From Acephala macrosclerotiorum (lineage: Eukaryota; Ascomycota; Leotiomycetes; Helotiales; Mollisiaceae), in the NCBI GenBank assembly GCA_014904845.1, contig MU119238.1, positions 1-64,000 of the forward strand: DNA of 64,000 bases. The letters run 5' to 3'. The translations under genes were made by a program, and so were the position numbers. The notes under the pieces are model-generated. The model was not told the origin of the DNA. It saw only the letters and a list, made by a program, of their open reading frames with translations, and ran no database searches. Of this stretch, positions 1 to 11,800 are shown piece after piece. The stretch's first letter is position 1. Every line of letters starts with the position of its first letter.

Positions 1-34
1 CAGTCAATCAGTTGAGCCCTTTGTGATCAGTCAT

Positions 35-80
35 TCAGTTGAGGGTTTACCCTCAACTGATGACTGACTGACTGACTGAT
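35..80. repeat. Perfect hairpin followed by CTGA tetranucleotide repeats
   Basis: An 11-bp arm (35-45) is repeated as a perfect inverted copy (50-60) around a 4-base loop, and is followed at once by several tandem copies of TGAC/CTGA up to about position 80. A further imperfect copy of the arm (CAGTTGAG) occurs near 9-16. The block appears to sit in an intron of the gene at the left edge. Confidence 0.6.
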
Positions 81-116
81 TGGATTCTCTGGTCTGACAC
101 CGTGATTGCATATCAG

Positions 117-329
117 AAGAGAACAAGCACGATCCACTGGGGCGATTTTGACATCACAGGCTCTGGAGCAAATGAGGTCAAGACAGAAGGGAAGACCAGC
201 TGGCCTCGAGTGATCGAGGAAACTCAGATCTCGAATGCTGCGATCCTGACAGGGTTGGTCACGGCAGCTGGGGCTGTGGCAGCTGGAGCCTTGTATCGGA
301 GTACGCTTAAAAGTGTCCTAAGATCTTGA
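117..329 (+). CDS. 3'-terminal exon of an unidentified gene cut by the window edge
   Basis: An open frame ends in a TGA stop at 327-329. I place the exon start after a good acceptor (tatcag, ending at 116) with a CTGAC branch-like sequence about 20 bases upstream, so the sequence to its left would be intron. The 71 visible codons hold a polar stretch with the peptide SWPRVIEETQISNAA, then a hydrophobic Ala/Gly/Val-rich helix (AAILTGLVTAAGAVAAGALY) and a short basic tail (RSTLKSVLRS). That pattern suggests a C-terminal membrane anchor, for example a mitochondrial, peroxisomal or ER tail anchor; this is inference. I do not recognise the family. The rest of the gene lies outside the window. Confidence 0.45.
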   Translation, partial: KRTSTIHWGDFDITGSGANEVKTEGKTSWPRVIEETQISNAAILTGLVTAAGAVAAGALYRSTLKSVLRS

Positions 330-910
330 GCGTTTGAAATTTAGGAATATGCCTGTACATAACGTAGTGTTGCTTCATCAGTTTAGTTGGTCTTACTATA
401 TGCTTGACAGCATTCCATGGAAAGCTAAGCCTCTCGAGATACTGATCTACTTTTTGAGCAGATGCATATCCATTAAACTATTGCCGCTGCCCTCGCTATT
501 TCCTACTACTGGATAGGTAGATCCTCCCCTACAAAAACTTGAGAAGAAAACCTTGTAGAAAGTCCCCATATGAAGGCGGAGTATCTGCCGATCAGCTTCG
601 TTTTAATTTCTGCATCAAGCTCCCCTGACTTCTCTTGCTTCCATCTCTCTTTCCACTCTCCATGGATCAGCTAGCACCCCCCGGCCATTTTTACCCTCGT
701 CGTCATCACCAAGCCCAACCCCTACCTAGAAGATCATGTTGCTTTGGTTGGGACATCTTGCCAACTATCTACCACATAGGTTTCGCGTGCATCCGAAGCC
801 GGACATTGAAAGCCTGCCACCAGTGTCCTTCAAGGATCCGATACCCGGATGGCAGCAGAAGCGTAGCATGTCCAAGGGTATGTGCAACACAATCCAGGCC
901 TGGCTAAGCT
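330..910. other. Intergenic, convergent 3' ends
   Basis: Lies between the edge gene (+) and YIH1 (-). Short open frames on both strands near 635-951 show no recognisable domain, and one overlaps the YIH1 3' end. Nothing else is supported. Confidence 0.4.
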
Positions 911-1747
911 TCAATGCTTGCCCTTCTTCTTCGTTGGAACTTCTTCCTTGACAAAACCGCCCTTCACGAACGCATCTCTTGCTACCTGGTTGATTATACT
1001 AAATCTCTTCGGCCCAAGTTGATGGCCTCCATACCATCTTGTCACCACAACCATAACGTTCCACAAGTCCATTAGCTGCATCAAGTGAAGAACACGTCCA
1101 CCCGCAGCTGTCTCTCCATCATCATCGCAGTCTTGATACGTAATACCTCTTTCTCCCTTGATCCTCCATGCCGTAATGTTGTGTGTTGCAGATCGTACTT
1201 TCTTGTCGCTATTGAGTAGATGCTGGAGATGTAGCTTGGCATGATCGGGGGAGGAAACCGGCGCAGCACGAGCAATGAAGACGGACTTCAATTCCATCAC
1301 GACATCTGACAATATCCAAGGCGGTTCAGCATCATCGATATGATTGCTGGCTGGCAGGGTCTGCTCCACGGTAGAGTTTTCCAAAGCTGACTGCTCCTCT
1401 AAGTCTCCATCGGCTTGAATTTCGGACTCGTCGGTCAAGGAGTTGCTGGCTTCCTCAATTGCGTCGAACAGGCATACCTCGCCAGGTTGGTATATCCTTC
1501 CCAGCACATCTCGAAAGACACCCACCACATGCGCAGCTTCACCCTTCCTTGTGTGCTCCCCAGAGCTTTGTGTTCCAAGAATCGCGGGGGGAACAGACGG
1601 ATATTCCAAAGGGAACTGGATCCTCAACGACGCATCTCGTCCAGGAAGTCGTAGCACATAAATACTATCTTTGCTTGCGCTGATCAGCGTCCCGTCGCCA
1701 TATATGGAGTTGATGGCCTCGACCTCATTCTGAAGCTCTTCGTTCAT
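911..1747 (-). CDS. YIH1: RWD/IMPACT-family protein, Yih1 homolog (Gcn2 inhibitor)
   Basis: A single-exon 278-aa protein. Residues about 1-110 form an RWD domain with the YPSVPP motif. About 145-255 form the IMPACT/UPF0029 domain, with the signature stretches DDDGETAAGGRVLHLMQ and NVMVVVTRWYGGHQLGP. Between them is an acidic Glu/Asp/Ser-rich linker. In yeast and mammals, Yih1/IMPACT binds Gcn1 through the RWD domain, competes with the kinase Gcn2 and so dampens the amino-acid starvation response; it also binds monomeric actin. The length matches the family (about 260-320 aa) and the start Met precedes the RWD domain directly. A basic tail (KKKGKH) closes the protein. It is transcribed divergently from the DUF3433 gene that starts at 2235. 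Confidence 0.95.
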   Translation of the reverse strand: MNEELQNEVEAINSIYGDGTLISASKDSIYVLRLPGRDASLRIQFPLEYPSVPPAILGTQSSGEHTRKGEAAHVVGVFRDVLGRIYQPGEVCLFDAIEEASNSLTDESEIQADGDLEEQSALENSTVEQTLPASNHIDDAEPPWILSDVVMELKSVFIARAAPVSSPDHAKLHLQHLLNSDKKVRSATHNITAWRIKGERGITYQDCDDDGETAAGGRVLHLMQLMDLWNVMVVVTRWYGGHQLGPKRFSIINQVARDAFVKGGFVKEEVPTKKKGKH

Positions 1748-2234
1748 GTTGCTGGTGGTTAGCAGCGCTTGATCGGGAGTTCTGGTTGGTGGGGTCCAAG
1801 CGCGTAGCCAAACGACGGCTAAATTTTACGAAGTACTTTATCTCGATCAGCGCGGTCCGCCCCCAGTTCGTTCAGCTTCTTCTCTTCGATATCATTTTGG
1901 TGGCGCCTCGGCAGAGTATCCCCACCAGAGGCCTTCGAGAGGGCCGACCTGAGGGATTCTGCTGTTGTCCTTATTGGCTCTCTACTCACGGGTTCGTGGA
2001 AAAGAACGGCTATTTTCAGTCTTTTTCCAGGACGATGCATCTGCCGTGACTGTTCATTTAAATGTTGGTCAGCCGATTTTTCATTCGCCTCGCCCTTCCT
2101 CTTTCTATCTGCATGTACTCGATGTTGGTATTTCAGTCTTCTGCGATTTAGTATATTGAGCTCCATTTCCCATTTCCGCTGTTAATGAATCTCTCTTCTT
2201 GTTCATTCTTATTTCTTATCGTGGGACATGCTAA
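1748..2234. promoter_or_regulatory. Divergent promoter region, YIH1 / DUF3433 gene
   Basis: A 487-bp gap between two genes that start away from each other. CT-rich stretches near 2085-2225 look like the 5' leader of the downstream gene. A 115-codon frame on the minus strand (1819-2166) has no domain and is not called. Confidence 0.4.
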
Positions 2235-5200
2235 ATGTCCCGCCACATTCAAACTGCGAGTTATTCACAACGTGGGGCTCCAGAAGTCTCCCCTATCTCG
2301 AATCATGCTCGAGCATACGAAGTCGTATCGAATATCACAGATATCGCTCCTCCTGATCAACCATATCGTCGCAATAAACAAGTATGGCAATTCTGGAAGA
2401 GATCTCAAAACTCTCCAGGGAAAAGGCATCGAGAATGTACGATTCAATCAGGTTGCCAGCAAGGTTTCAGCTGACATAGATGTTAGACCAGTCCGAAAGT
2501 TGGAAGCCCCTCACACTTCGTGGGCCTGTGCTTGGAAGCCTCATTCTCTTTTCGGTCTTGATTATATCTTTGTTGGAGGTTCTGTCGAGCAAGAGCTCCG
2601 GAAATGAAAATGGAGGCGGTCTCGTGTTTGCTGTTGATGTCGACAACCTACCTCCACTTCCTAGCTTTGGGTATGCTCTCTTCCTGTTCTCCGCAACCTG
2701 GGCCTTGCGTTAACGCGTCTGACCAGATATCTTTACTTTCCTACAATAATTTCTGTTTGTTATAGTCTTATGTGGGGGTAAGACTAAGTGCATTCTTACT
2801 ACTCGTTGATAAGTCTAATCGCCTTCACAGCTGGGTGGACCTCGATGTCAAACGCCTGGAGCCATGGTTTCGACTCTCAACCACAAGTGGAGCAAAAGCG
2901 GCGGATTCTTTGTTGCTCCAATACCCTTCAGACTTTTTGCCATTCGTTCCAATCACTGCACTCAGGCGAAAGTATGGTTCCCATCATGTGGTCCTTGTTC
3001 AAATGCTGATGTGGAATAGACATTGGAGTGTTTTCCTTGCAGGGGCCATCATGATGACAGTTTTCTGGGCCATAACTCCTCTACAGTCGGCAATATTCAA
3101 CGCTGCCACTATCACTCGCTCCATCTCGGCAAAGATGATCACCTCAGCTCAGCTGATCTCCGTGGATCAGCAAGTTTCTGGCCTTAATGCCAACTTCCTC
3201 AACACAGCGTACGCGATTTCCTGGCTGGGCCAAGTGTTACCTGCTTTCACGACAGCGGCTTATGCCATCCTCCCATTCCAACCAATTCCTGATCATCGGT
3301 CTACCTCTTCTCTGGAAACATGGACCACTGATGCAGACTCTTTCAGTACCGCTCTTTCCTGCAAACCTGCGAATGTCAACTTGACTGGACTTGGGTACAC
3401 TTTCAGCAATGGAAAAGGATGTGTTGTTCCTCAGATCAATCTCCCTGATACCATTGGGCTAGGCGATTACATGGTTAACTATATTGGCTACTTCAACAGT
3501 CCACAGGTCGACTGGTTCCTCCAGAATCCAAATTGCTCTGCTACGTTTTCGAACAACTTTCTTGCCTTGTGGGCCTCCAATTCGTCTCGCACTGAAAACG
3601 GCATTTACAGCAATCTCACAGCGTTGTTTTGTGAGACTTCATATTTCTCGACGAGATATTCTGTCACAGTCAATGCATCTAATACGGCAATTGTCAACGG
3701 ATCTGAAATCTCGTCAAAGGCGGACTCGAGCATCAGTGATCTCTTCAATACCACAGCTTTCGAGTACATTCTGTCCACCGGTGTCAACCCAACAGACGAG
3801 GAAATAGACCTCCCAAGCCGGGCTGTCCTCGAGCAGTACCCTCGCTTGATAAATTACAGTCTCACATGGCCTGTGTCCAACGTCGTTGGGTTCGCAGTTG
3901 CACTCAACCCTTTGACAGTGGACGATCTATCCAACCCAACCAATCTCCAGAATGCATTTCAGATGGCACATCAACTGCTTTTCTCAACAGCGTTTTCATC
4001 CTTGCTCAACTCTACAAATTCTTCGTCTTCTGTTCAAGATTCTCGTACTGGCCTCATCGAAGAGACTCTCGGGGCAATCATCTTCGTACGACCCATTTCC
4101 ATAGCTGTGGAGATCGCGCTTGGTGTTGTTGCTATATTCACAGCTATCCTGTGGTATTATTCACATAGTCGAGCAAGCCATCTTCGGCAAGATCCTGCTT
4201 CCTTGGCGGATGTGATGTCCATCTACAGCAGTGGCCGCCTGTCTCCAGCTACGTTCGATCTTGGCGAAGATTCGAACAAGGCAGCTTTAGTCAAGGCTGT
4301 ATCCGATAAAACATACCGCCTGTTGGCGAATGGGATCCAATCTGAGAACGCTGCTCTTCCTGGCCGTGACTCCCCTCAGCATGGCTATTCAACATCGGTC
4401 TCATCGTTTACAAGGGCTGAAGACGCTCCTGCTGTTCTACCATTGGAGCTCCACAGGTATATGGGTTCGATATTTGGGTTATTCATATTTTCATCTATAT
4501 TTGGGGTCGCGTATCTGAACTATCAAGCTCGGAGGCTCAACGGTAGGCCGCAGTTCTCAAAGTCATACCTGGAACCTGAAAGCTAACGACTGACACAGGT
4601 CTTGCTCTGCCGTCTACCAACTCTATCGTGCTTTCCATCCTCGAGAACTACGTCCCTACAATCTTCGCCACTCTGCTGGAGCCTGTCTGGGTTGTCTTGA
4701 ATCGCCAACTCTGTCTGCTGAAGCCTTTCGATGAGCTTCGGAAAGGCAACGCAAAATCTTCAAACTCTTTGGAGGCAAAGTATAGCTCTCTTCCCCCTCA
4801 GCTGAGTATCTGGCGAGCCATCCATGCTGGCCATTTTGTGTTGGCAAGTGTCTGCCTCGTTGCATTATCTACCAACATCCTCGCAGTCACACTCAGTACT
4901 CTAATCAACGAGCGAGTGGCGGAAGTCACCTTTCAAACTCAAGCCCAGCAAATCTATCTGCCAAGTTTCAACGATACCAGGATACGGACAGATGGTATCG
5001 GCGGCCCTACCATCTTTTACTCTGACCATTTCTACATGATGATGGCCAACCTCACCCATAACACTTCATTACCGTCCTGGCTCGACAGCAAATACTACTA
5101 CATGCCATACAGCCTTGAGACGCCCCCCGAGGCCTCGAACTCAGTCGCGCCTACCATGGTGGAAGGTTTCAAAGCATCCACGACAGGTTTTGGGTCATCT

Positions 5201-6382
5201 GTCGACTGTATCAACCTCTCTCCAGGGACTGGTCCTGGCACCTATCACTTCAACATCAGCTCAGATGGATTTACGGCATTTCTTTCCACGACTCATGAAC
5301 TTCCAAATGGAACGGCGGTTACATGTGTCCCATTGGCAGTGACCAACTCTCTAAATGAGACTGTTGGATTCACTGGGACATTCCCTGTTGGAAATCTAGC
5401 TATGGAAGTCATGCAGGGAATGTTTCCGGCGGGTGGCAATGATGGGGGCCTCTGCGCTAGTCTTCTCCTCGCTGGATGGGTTCGTGCTGGACCAGCCCCA
5501 GGTTCAAGTCCATTCACAGGAGGCAAAAATTCTACCCATCTTACTACTGTCACCAGCTCGAGTTTCGTAGCTTGCACGGCCAAACTCCAGACTGCACAGT
5601 TCGACGTCTATGTTGACCCTTCCGGCCATGTTCTCAACTCTAATCAGACGACCGATGCCACTACTGACACCGCTCAATACTTCACCGGGAACGGAACGGA
5701 ACTGAATCTGATCACTGAGGCAATCAGTCTTCTCGCTCCATCTGCTGTCGGCTTGTTTCAGTGGCACAATGGAACCTTCACGTCGGATTGGATGAATTCT
5801 CTGCTTGGTATCATGCAGAATTCGGATTCGTTGGTCGACCCCTCCATCGCAGCACCCAACGGCACTGCAATGGCGCCTGTCTTGGAACGAGTGTATACAC
5901 AGTTATTCAGTCTCCTTATCTCCTTGAATGCCGCACATGTGTTCGTTAAAGACACAACAAACTCGCCATCTACTGCGAAAGCAATCGGTACCGTTCCCCG
6001 CCTCTTCCTCAACGGAACCATGTTTCAAGTTTCAGTGGCCATTCTGATCCTTCACTTCGTTTGTGCCGTTGTATTCTACGTATTTCGACCTAAGAAGTTC
6101 CTACCCCGAATGCCGATTTCGATTGCAGCGCTCTTGTCGTTCGTGACTGCTAGTCGAGCTTTGGAAGATTTCAAGGATCATGATGCGGGTTTGAGGAAGG
6201 ATTTGCAGGATCAGAGGTATGGGTACGGAAGGTATGTTGGGATTGATGGGAAGACGCATGTTGGGATCGAACAGCAGCGGTTTGTGGTGCCTTTGAAGAG
6301 TAAAAATCCTGAAGTTAGGGAGAGGAAGTGGGGACGGTTTTTGGGGAAGAAGAATGAGAAGGAACCGAGGACTTGGATTTGA
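2235..6382 (+). CDS. Large DUF3433 multi-pass membrane glycoprotein (spray-like family)
   Basis: Five exons by my reading: 2235-2436, 2487-2670, 2727-2777, 2831-4542 and 4599-6382, giving 1310 aa with the frame kept across all joins. The first intron is the least certain. Splicing restores the family pattern: SESWKPLTLRGP, then a membrane helix, then YLYFPTIISVCYSLMWG joined to WVDLDVKRLEPWF. A second DUF3433 unit begins near SILENYVPTIFATLLEPVW. I count about eight or nine hydrophobic helices flanking two large lumenal/extracellular loops that are very rich in N-x-S/T sequons. DUF3433 occurs in Neurospora 'spray', which is linked to calcium handling and hyphal branching; the molecular function is unknown. 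A paralog lies at 46310-48881. Its 3' end faces the GNAT gene, 112 bp away. Confidence 0.85.
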
Positions 6383-6494
6383 GGAGCAAATTACAGATTC
6401 AAAGCATGGTCCTGCCGAGTATCAACGCCGGCGCCCCGTGTTCCCTTTTCTTTCTTCCTGAGTCATTTCAACCGTCATTCCATGCAAGAAGAAA

Positions 6495-7242
6495 TCACAG
6501 CTCCCTAGTCCATCTCCAAACCAACAACTTCCTCCTCCCACCACCCTTCGCTTCCGGCCAATCAACCCACGAATCCTCATCTTCAACCCGCCTCCAAACC
6601 TTGCCCACTCCCATCTTTTCGACCACCGCCCTAGACTTCAAATTCTCCTCTAGAATCCTCACAACGACGTTACTCACCCCACACATCTCCTTCCCCCACC
6701 AAAGCAACGCCTTCACTGCGGCGCCCATGATCCTTTTACCTTGATAATCAGGATGTAAATAATACCCTAGCTCACACTCATTGTCCTCCACTATCCGCAC
6801 ATCAGCATGTCATTCCCCTCAAATTCAAGATCGAAGGAATAGGAGGAAAGGACGGCTTACTATTGCTTCTACTCTTCCCCAACTCCCCCAACTTTCTCAC
6901 TACCTCCTTCAAAGCCTCACTTTCCTTCGGCATCAAACTCACAGCCCCAATCATCTCCCCAGTTTCCGGATCCCCAGATCTCAAGACTTGAAGTACGAGG
7001 TTGGATTTCCCCGATATTTGGAAATTGACCCACCATTCGGCATCGGAGAGCGTGTAGGGTTGGGGGATAGCGATTAGTTGGTGTGCGAGGCTGGGGATTG
7101 AGAGGAGCGGGGGGAGAATGTGGATATCCTGTTGCTGGAAGGTGGTGAGGAATATGGGGACGGAGGAAGTTGTGGTGAGGGGAATGTATGGGCTGCCTGA
7201 AGCAGTTTTGGCCAATTGGTATGTCGGTGATGAAGAAGCCAT
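6495..7242 (-). CDS. GNAT-family N-acetyltransferase
   Basis: Two exons, 7242-6861 and 6790-6495. The 70-bp intron has a GTAAGC donor, a TGCTGAT branch-like site and a TAG acceptor. The product is 225 aa. I start at MASSSPTYQ because the longer upstream frame lacks family-like sequence. Recognisable GNAT features are the N-terminal substrate strands (AEWWVNFQ, SNLVLQVL, GEMIGAVSL), then ELGYYLHPDYQGKRIMGAAV, which carries the acetyl-CoA-binding QGKRIMG turn (consensus Q/RxxGxG/A), and finally VVRILEENLKSRAVVEKMG, the usual 'N..S..v.eK.Gf' helix. Fungal proteins of this type resemble RimJ-like protein acetyltransferases, but the substrate cannot be read from sequence. The last Gly of the CoA turn is Met here, so activity is worth testing. 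Confidence 0.8.
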
Positions 7243-7708
7243 TTTGGAGGATGAGTGAGTCGAAGGGAGGCTTGGGATCGGTAGGTTTTCGCGGCGAAAC
7301 CTGCTGGTGGTTCCTGCCGTTTCGAGTTGGCGTCTAATTGTGATGTTTGATGCAAGAATGTTTCGGGTAAGGTCTCCAGCACCGTTGTGAGTTCCTAAGT
7401 TTGTGAGAGTAAACAAAGACACGAAGTTGTATGATAAGGCTGAGAGATCTTCAGGCTATTTGTATCTTCGTACATTGGACCAATGAGTCATTAGTATGAC
7501 TTCGTCGTCGTATTCGCGCTCCTTCCTCTATCGGAATCGCTTATGCTTATGTCAGCTCTGGTCAATGTTAGTAGTGGATTGAATCATAAATCATAAGAAG
7601 AGATCAAAGTACTTTGCATTCGGGAAGAAATAAATTCCAAAGTCCCAGGCAGATTCAAATAATCAACTCTTAGACTCTTTTCCTTGAAATCGTCAGAGTA
7701 ACTGCAAA
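7243..7708. promoter_or_regulatory. Divergent intergenic region, GNAT / SnoaL-like locus
   Basis: 466 bp between two divergent starts. No gene or specific site recognised. Confidence 0.3.
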
Positions 7709-8111
7709 ATGGAAGTCTCAAGAACACCAGAAGAACTTCAGGTTCTTGCAATAATCCAGTCCTTCTCTAATGCGATTAAGAACAACTCTCCATCCACACT
7801 CCAATCCCTCATCCTACCCACCGGCAGCTGCACAAGAACTGGGATTAATCCTTCCAGTCACGTACACATGCCCCAATCAGACTTGGTGGGATATATCTCA
7901 GCCGCGGCAAAGGATGAAGATATCGAGGGAAGGTTTGACGAAGGTGAAGCGACTGTGAAGGTTGATGGAGATCTTGCGATGGTGTGGACTACTTGGAGGA
8001 CGGGCTATGTGTACTTGATCTCAAGAAGCAGGTAGATGGCACGTGACAGGGAAAGATGCCTTCTGCCATTACCCTCGCTCTACTGTTCAAGCAACGGACT
8101 TCTTGTCGTGA
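7709..8111 (+). pseudogene. SnoaL-like (NTF2-fold, DUF4440-type) gene, probably frameshifted
   Basis: The open frame (7709-8035, 108 aa) begins like small fungal SnoaL-like proteins: EELQVLAIIQSFSNAIKNN, a loop with HVHMPQSDLVGYI, and VDGDLAMVWTTW, the conserved strand usually followed by a Tyr/Phe-containing strand. It then stops at GYVYLISRSR. The expected rest appears in other frames: LKKQVDG (about 8010-8030), followed by RWHVTGKDAFCHYP (about 8030-8070), which runs to a stop at 8111. Two frame changes inside one short conserved block suggest a broken gene. An unrecognised intron or an assembly error would be the alternatives. The family has a cone-shaped NTF2 fold and varied roles; no function is claimed. 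Confidence 0.55.
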
Positions 8112-8876
8112 TACGTTTTTAAGTTGTGTCGTACTGGTGTAGTAGAAACCCATCACGAACACTGCCTCATGCCGAGAATCTCACAGTATCATCTTGATCC
8201 ATAAGCTTGTGACACTTTGTCAAGAATCTCAGAATGAACGCCAAGACATGTAATTCCACATATGGAGCTTGAGATCAATTTACATTTGAGCATGATGCAA
8301 GCGTCAGGTGTCACGAAGTACCATCTACTTCATGCATGAAGGAATTCTTTTATTTCCCTGAGGTTTTCTTGCTGAGGATTCATGGTGAAGTCTGGTGTCG
8401 CCGCTTTTTGGAGCGCTACACCAAACAGCCAGCATCGAACGATGATTGGCAGCGGAGGAAGGAAGGCCGGAGCCTCTAGCGGCCGCAGGAGCTAATCCCC
8501 TTTGGACACACAGGGTCAAGCAGCTCCCCCAGCGATCTTGTCGCGACCGCGAGCCTCGCGGATTTTGTGTGTGCAGCCCTCTATCTACCAGTGCATTTCG
8601 ATCTCGACCCACTTCCACCACATTACTTTCTTTGTAATCTTTTGATTCTTTTGACAGTACTTCTACAAATTTTAATTAGGGGTTCAAGAGGAATCTAGGC
8701 ACTCGACTCCAGCCCTTTGCACGCGAGAGTTTGTGCATCTACGCCTTGCATCTCAAGAAGATATCGAAATTTCGCCCCGCCTACAACGCCTGCGATCGAT
8801 CTTCCTGCGCAACGAGGGACCCCATATCGAATGAAGCCTTACCTGTGAAGGCTTGCGCATAGCGAATGTCGCAGCC
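8112..8876. promoter_or_regulatory. TRA1 upstream region
   Basis: 765 bp before the TRA1 start. It is CT-rich near 8560-8780, consistent with a transcribed 5' leader. No coding region is supported; the open frames near 8325-8637 are unrelated to any family I know. Confidence 0.4.
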
Positions 8877-11800
8877 ATGAATACTACAATAGAGTTGGTG
8901 GTGCAGAAGTTGAGCTCTTCAGACAGCGGTACGACCTCGCAGGCTGCAGACCCGGTTTGAGAGAATTTTTACTGATCCTGCTCATTTAGATGCGAAAACC
9001 AAGGGCGAAGCAGCTGTCCAGCTGCGAGATAACCTCGAACACTATATTACAGGGCAAATATACCCAGCCTTCCTCAAGAGACTGATCCCAATCTTCATAA
9101 ACTGCCTTAAAGGCCCTCCAGTCTTCGTTAGCACATCTGCAGAACAAGTACGAATCCTCTTATACCTTCAAAGGCATTTACTGATACGCTCTACAGCGAT
9201 TACGAAATTGCGTTCTCGAAATCCTCCATCGTTTGCCCGTCAATCCTCCTGAGCCCTTCGAGCCATACGCAGAAGAAGTGGTGGATCTGTTAATGAACCT
9301 GGTGAAGACGGACAATGAGGAAAATGCTGCGCTATGCGTCAAGACGATTATGGATATCATGCGTCACCAGACGAAGGTGCTGCAAGACAAGGTCCAGCCT
9401 TTCCTTACCTTGATCCAGGAGCTTTTTGATCAGATGGAATCGGTGGTGCGGGACCAACTCGATAACCCTACATCCGGCATACCTTCGACTCCAGGAAGCT
9501 CGCAGACATACCAGAATTCTCCCCGTCCAGGCTCGCCTGTGGCATCTGTCTCGGATCTTGGTGCGGATCCGCAACAGCAGACTCGACCTCTTTTAAAGGG
9601 AATGCAATCTTTCAAAGTGCTTGCAGAGTGTCCGATTATCGTGGTTTCCATATTCCAGGTATACCGAAATACTGTTGGGCCAAATGTCAAGGCCTTCGTG
9701 CCATTGATCAAGAGCGTTCTGCTCCTCCAAGCCAAACCACAAGAACAAGCACATGCGGAGGCAGCTGCCAAAGGTACCATATTCACAGGTGTCAGCCCGA
9801 ATATCCGAAATCGTGCAGCTTTCGGAGAGTTCATTACTGCCCAGGTGAAAACCATGAGCTTTCTAGCGTACTTGCTTCGAGTATACTCCCAGCAATTGAC
9901 GGATTTTCTGCCGACTTTACCCAATATCGTTGTTCGACTTTTGAAGGACTGCCCACGGGAAAAGTCCGGAGCTCGCAAGGAACTATTGGTTGCCATCCGA
10001 CATATCATCAATTTCAACTTCCGCAAGATCTTCCTCAAGAAGATTGACGAACTTCTGGATGAAAGAACTTTGATCGGCGATGGATTGACAGTCTACGAGA
10101 CCATGAGACCTCTCGCATATAGCATGCTAGCTGATCTCATCCATCATGTACGAGATGCTCTGGAACCTCCACAGATCAGAAAGACCGTTGAGGTCTACAC
10201 CAAGAACCTGCAGGACAGCTTTCCTGGTACCAGTTTCCAGACAATGAGTGCAAAGCTTCTCCTCAACATGGCAGAATGCATTGCGAAGATGCCGAACAAA
10301 GCAGATGCTCGGCACTACCTGATCATGATCTTGAACGCCATTGGAGACAAGTTTGCGGCCATGAATCGGCAGTATCCAAATGCTGTCAAGCTCTCAAAGC
10401 TGTACGCCCAACAGTCGATCGACGCATCACCTGACAATTACCTAGCAGACCGGGAACATCCACCGGATTGGGACGAGATAGACATCTTCAATGCCATGCC
10501 CATCAAGACCTCGAATCCTCGAGACCGTGCCGCGGATCCGGTTGCTGACAACAAATTCTTGTTCAAGAATCTCATGAACGGTCTGAAGAATACGTTCTAC
10601 CAGTTAAAGGCCTGCAACGTGGGTACTCCAATCGATGCGTCTAATGCTCCTCCACATTGGCAAGAAGTTTCATATGGGTTCACTGCGGAAGAAGTTCAAG
10701 TCATCATCAAGCTATTTCGTGAAGGTGCATACGTCTTCCGGTACTATGAGATTGAGAAGCCTGCCACCGAGTCTCAATATTCCTCGCCTGTCGAGTTCAT
10801 GGCAAATCATTACATGATCTCAAGCAGCAAGGAAGAGAAGGACCTCCTTGAAACATTTGCGACAGTTTTCCATTGCATCGACCCTGCTACGTTCCACGAA
10901 GTTTTCCACGAAGAGATACCCAAGCTGTACGATATGATCTTTGAGCACACTGCTCTTCTCCACGTCCCTCAATTCTTCCTCGCGAGCGAAGCAACATCAC
11001 CAAGCTTTGCTGGTATGCTCTTGCGTTTCCTAATGGACCGTATCGACGAAGTCGGCACGGCTGATGTCAAGAAGTCATCAATTCTGCTTCGTCTATTCAA
11101 GCTCGCATTCATGGCAGTCACGCTCTTTTCGAATCAGAACGAGGCCGTCCTGCTCCCCCACGTCCTCGACATTGTCACCAAGTCAATTGAGCTCTCAACA
11201 ACAGCCGAAGAGCCTATGAACTACTTCCTGCTTCTGAGGTCACTTTTCCGAAGCATTGGTGGCGGCAAATTTGAGCACCTGTACAAGCAAATCCTTCCGC
11301 TTCTTGAAATGCTTTTGGAGGTCCTCAACAACCTGCTTATGGCTGCAAGAAAGCCAGCTGATCGAGATTTATATGTCGAGCTTTGCCTTACGGTTCCAGC
11401 ACGACTGAGCAACTTGCTCCCTCATCTGAGCTACCTTATGCGACCTCTTGTAGTGGCGTTGAGAGCTGGCTCTGATCTTGTTGGACAGGGGCTTCGAACC
11501 TTGGAGCTTTGTGTCGACAATCTCACTGCTGATTACCTAGACCCCATTATGGCACCGGTCATCGATGAACTCATGACTGCACTGTTCGATCACCTGCGAC
11601 CAACACCATACAGCCATTTCCATGCACATACCACCATGCGAATTCTCGGAAAGCTGGGTGGTCGTAATCGGAAGTTCATGACTGGCGCGCCTACCCTGAC
11701 GTTCCAGCAATTCTCAGACGACCTTACGAGCTTTGACTTGAAGCTTAACGGGTCTAGGAAGGACAGAGCATTCCCTGTAGAGATTGGTATCGATTTAGCC

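Noticed and set aside
736..951. 71-codon open frame overlapping the 3' end of YIH1
   Set aside because: No domain, antisense overlap with a conserved gene, and an overlapping rival frame of similar quality.
1819..2166. 115-codon minus-strand frame upstream of YIH1
   Set aside because: Arg/Lys-rich with no family similarity that I recognise; it lies in a divergent promoter.
2185..2607. 140-codon frame at the DUF3433 5' end
   Set aside because: Wrong frame: the conserved N-terminal sequence is read in the 2235 frame and the first helix in the 2487 frame after splicing.
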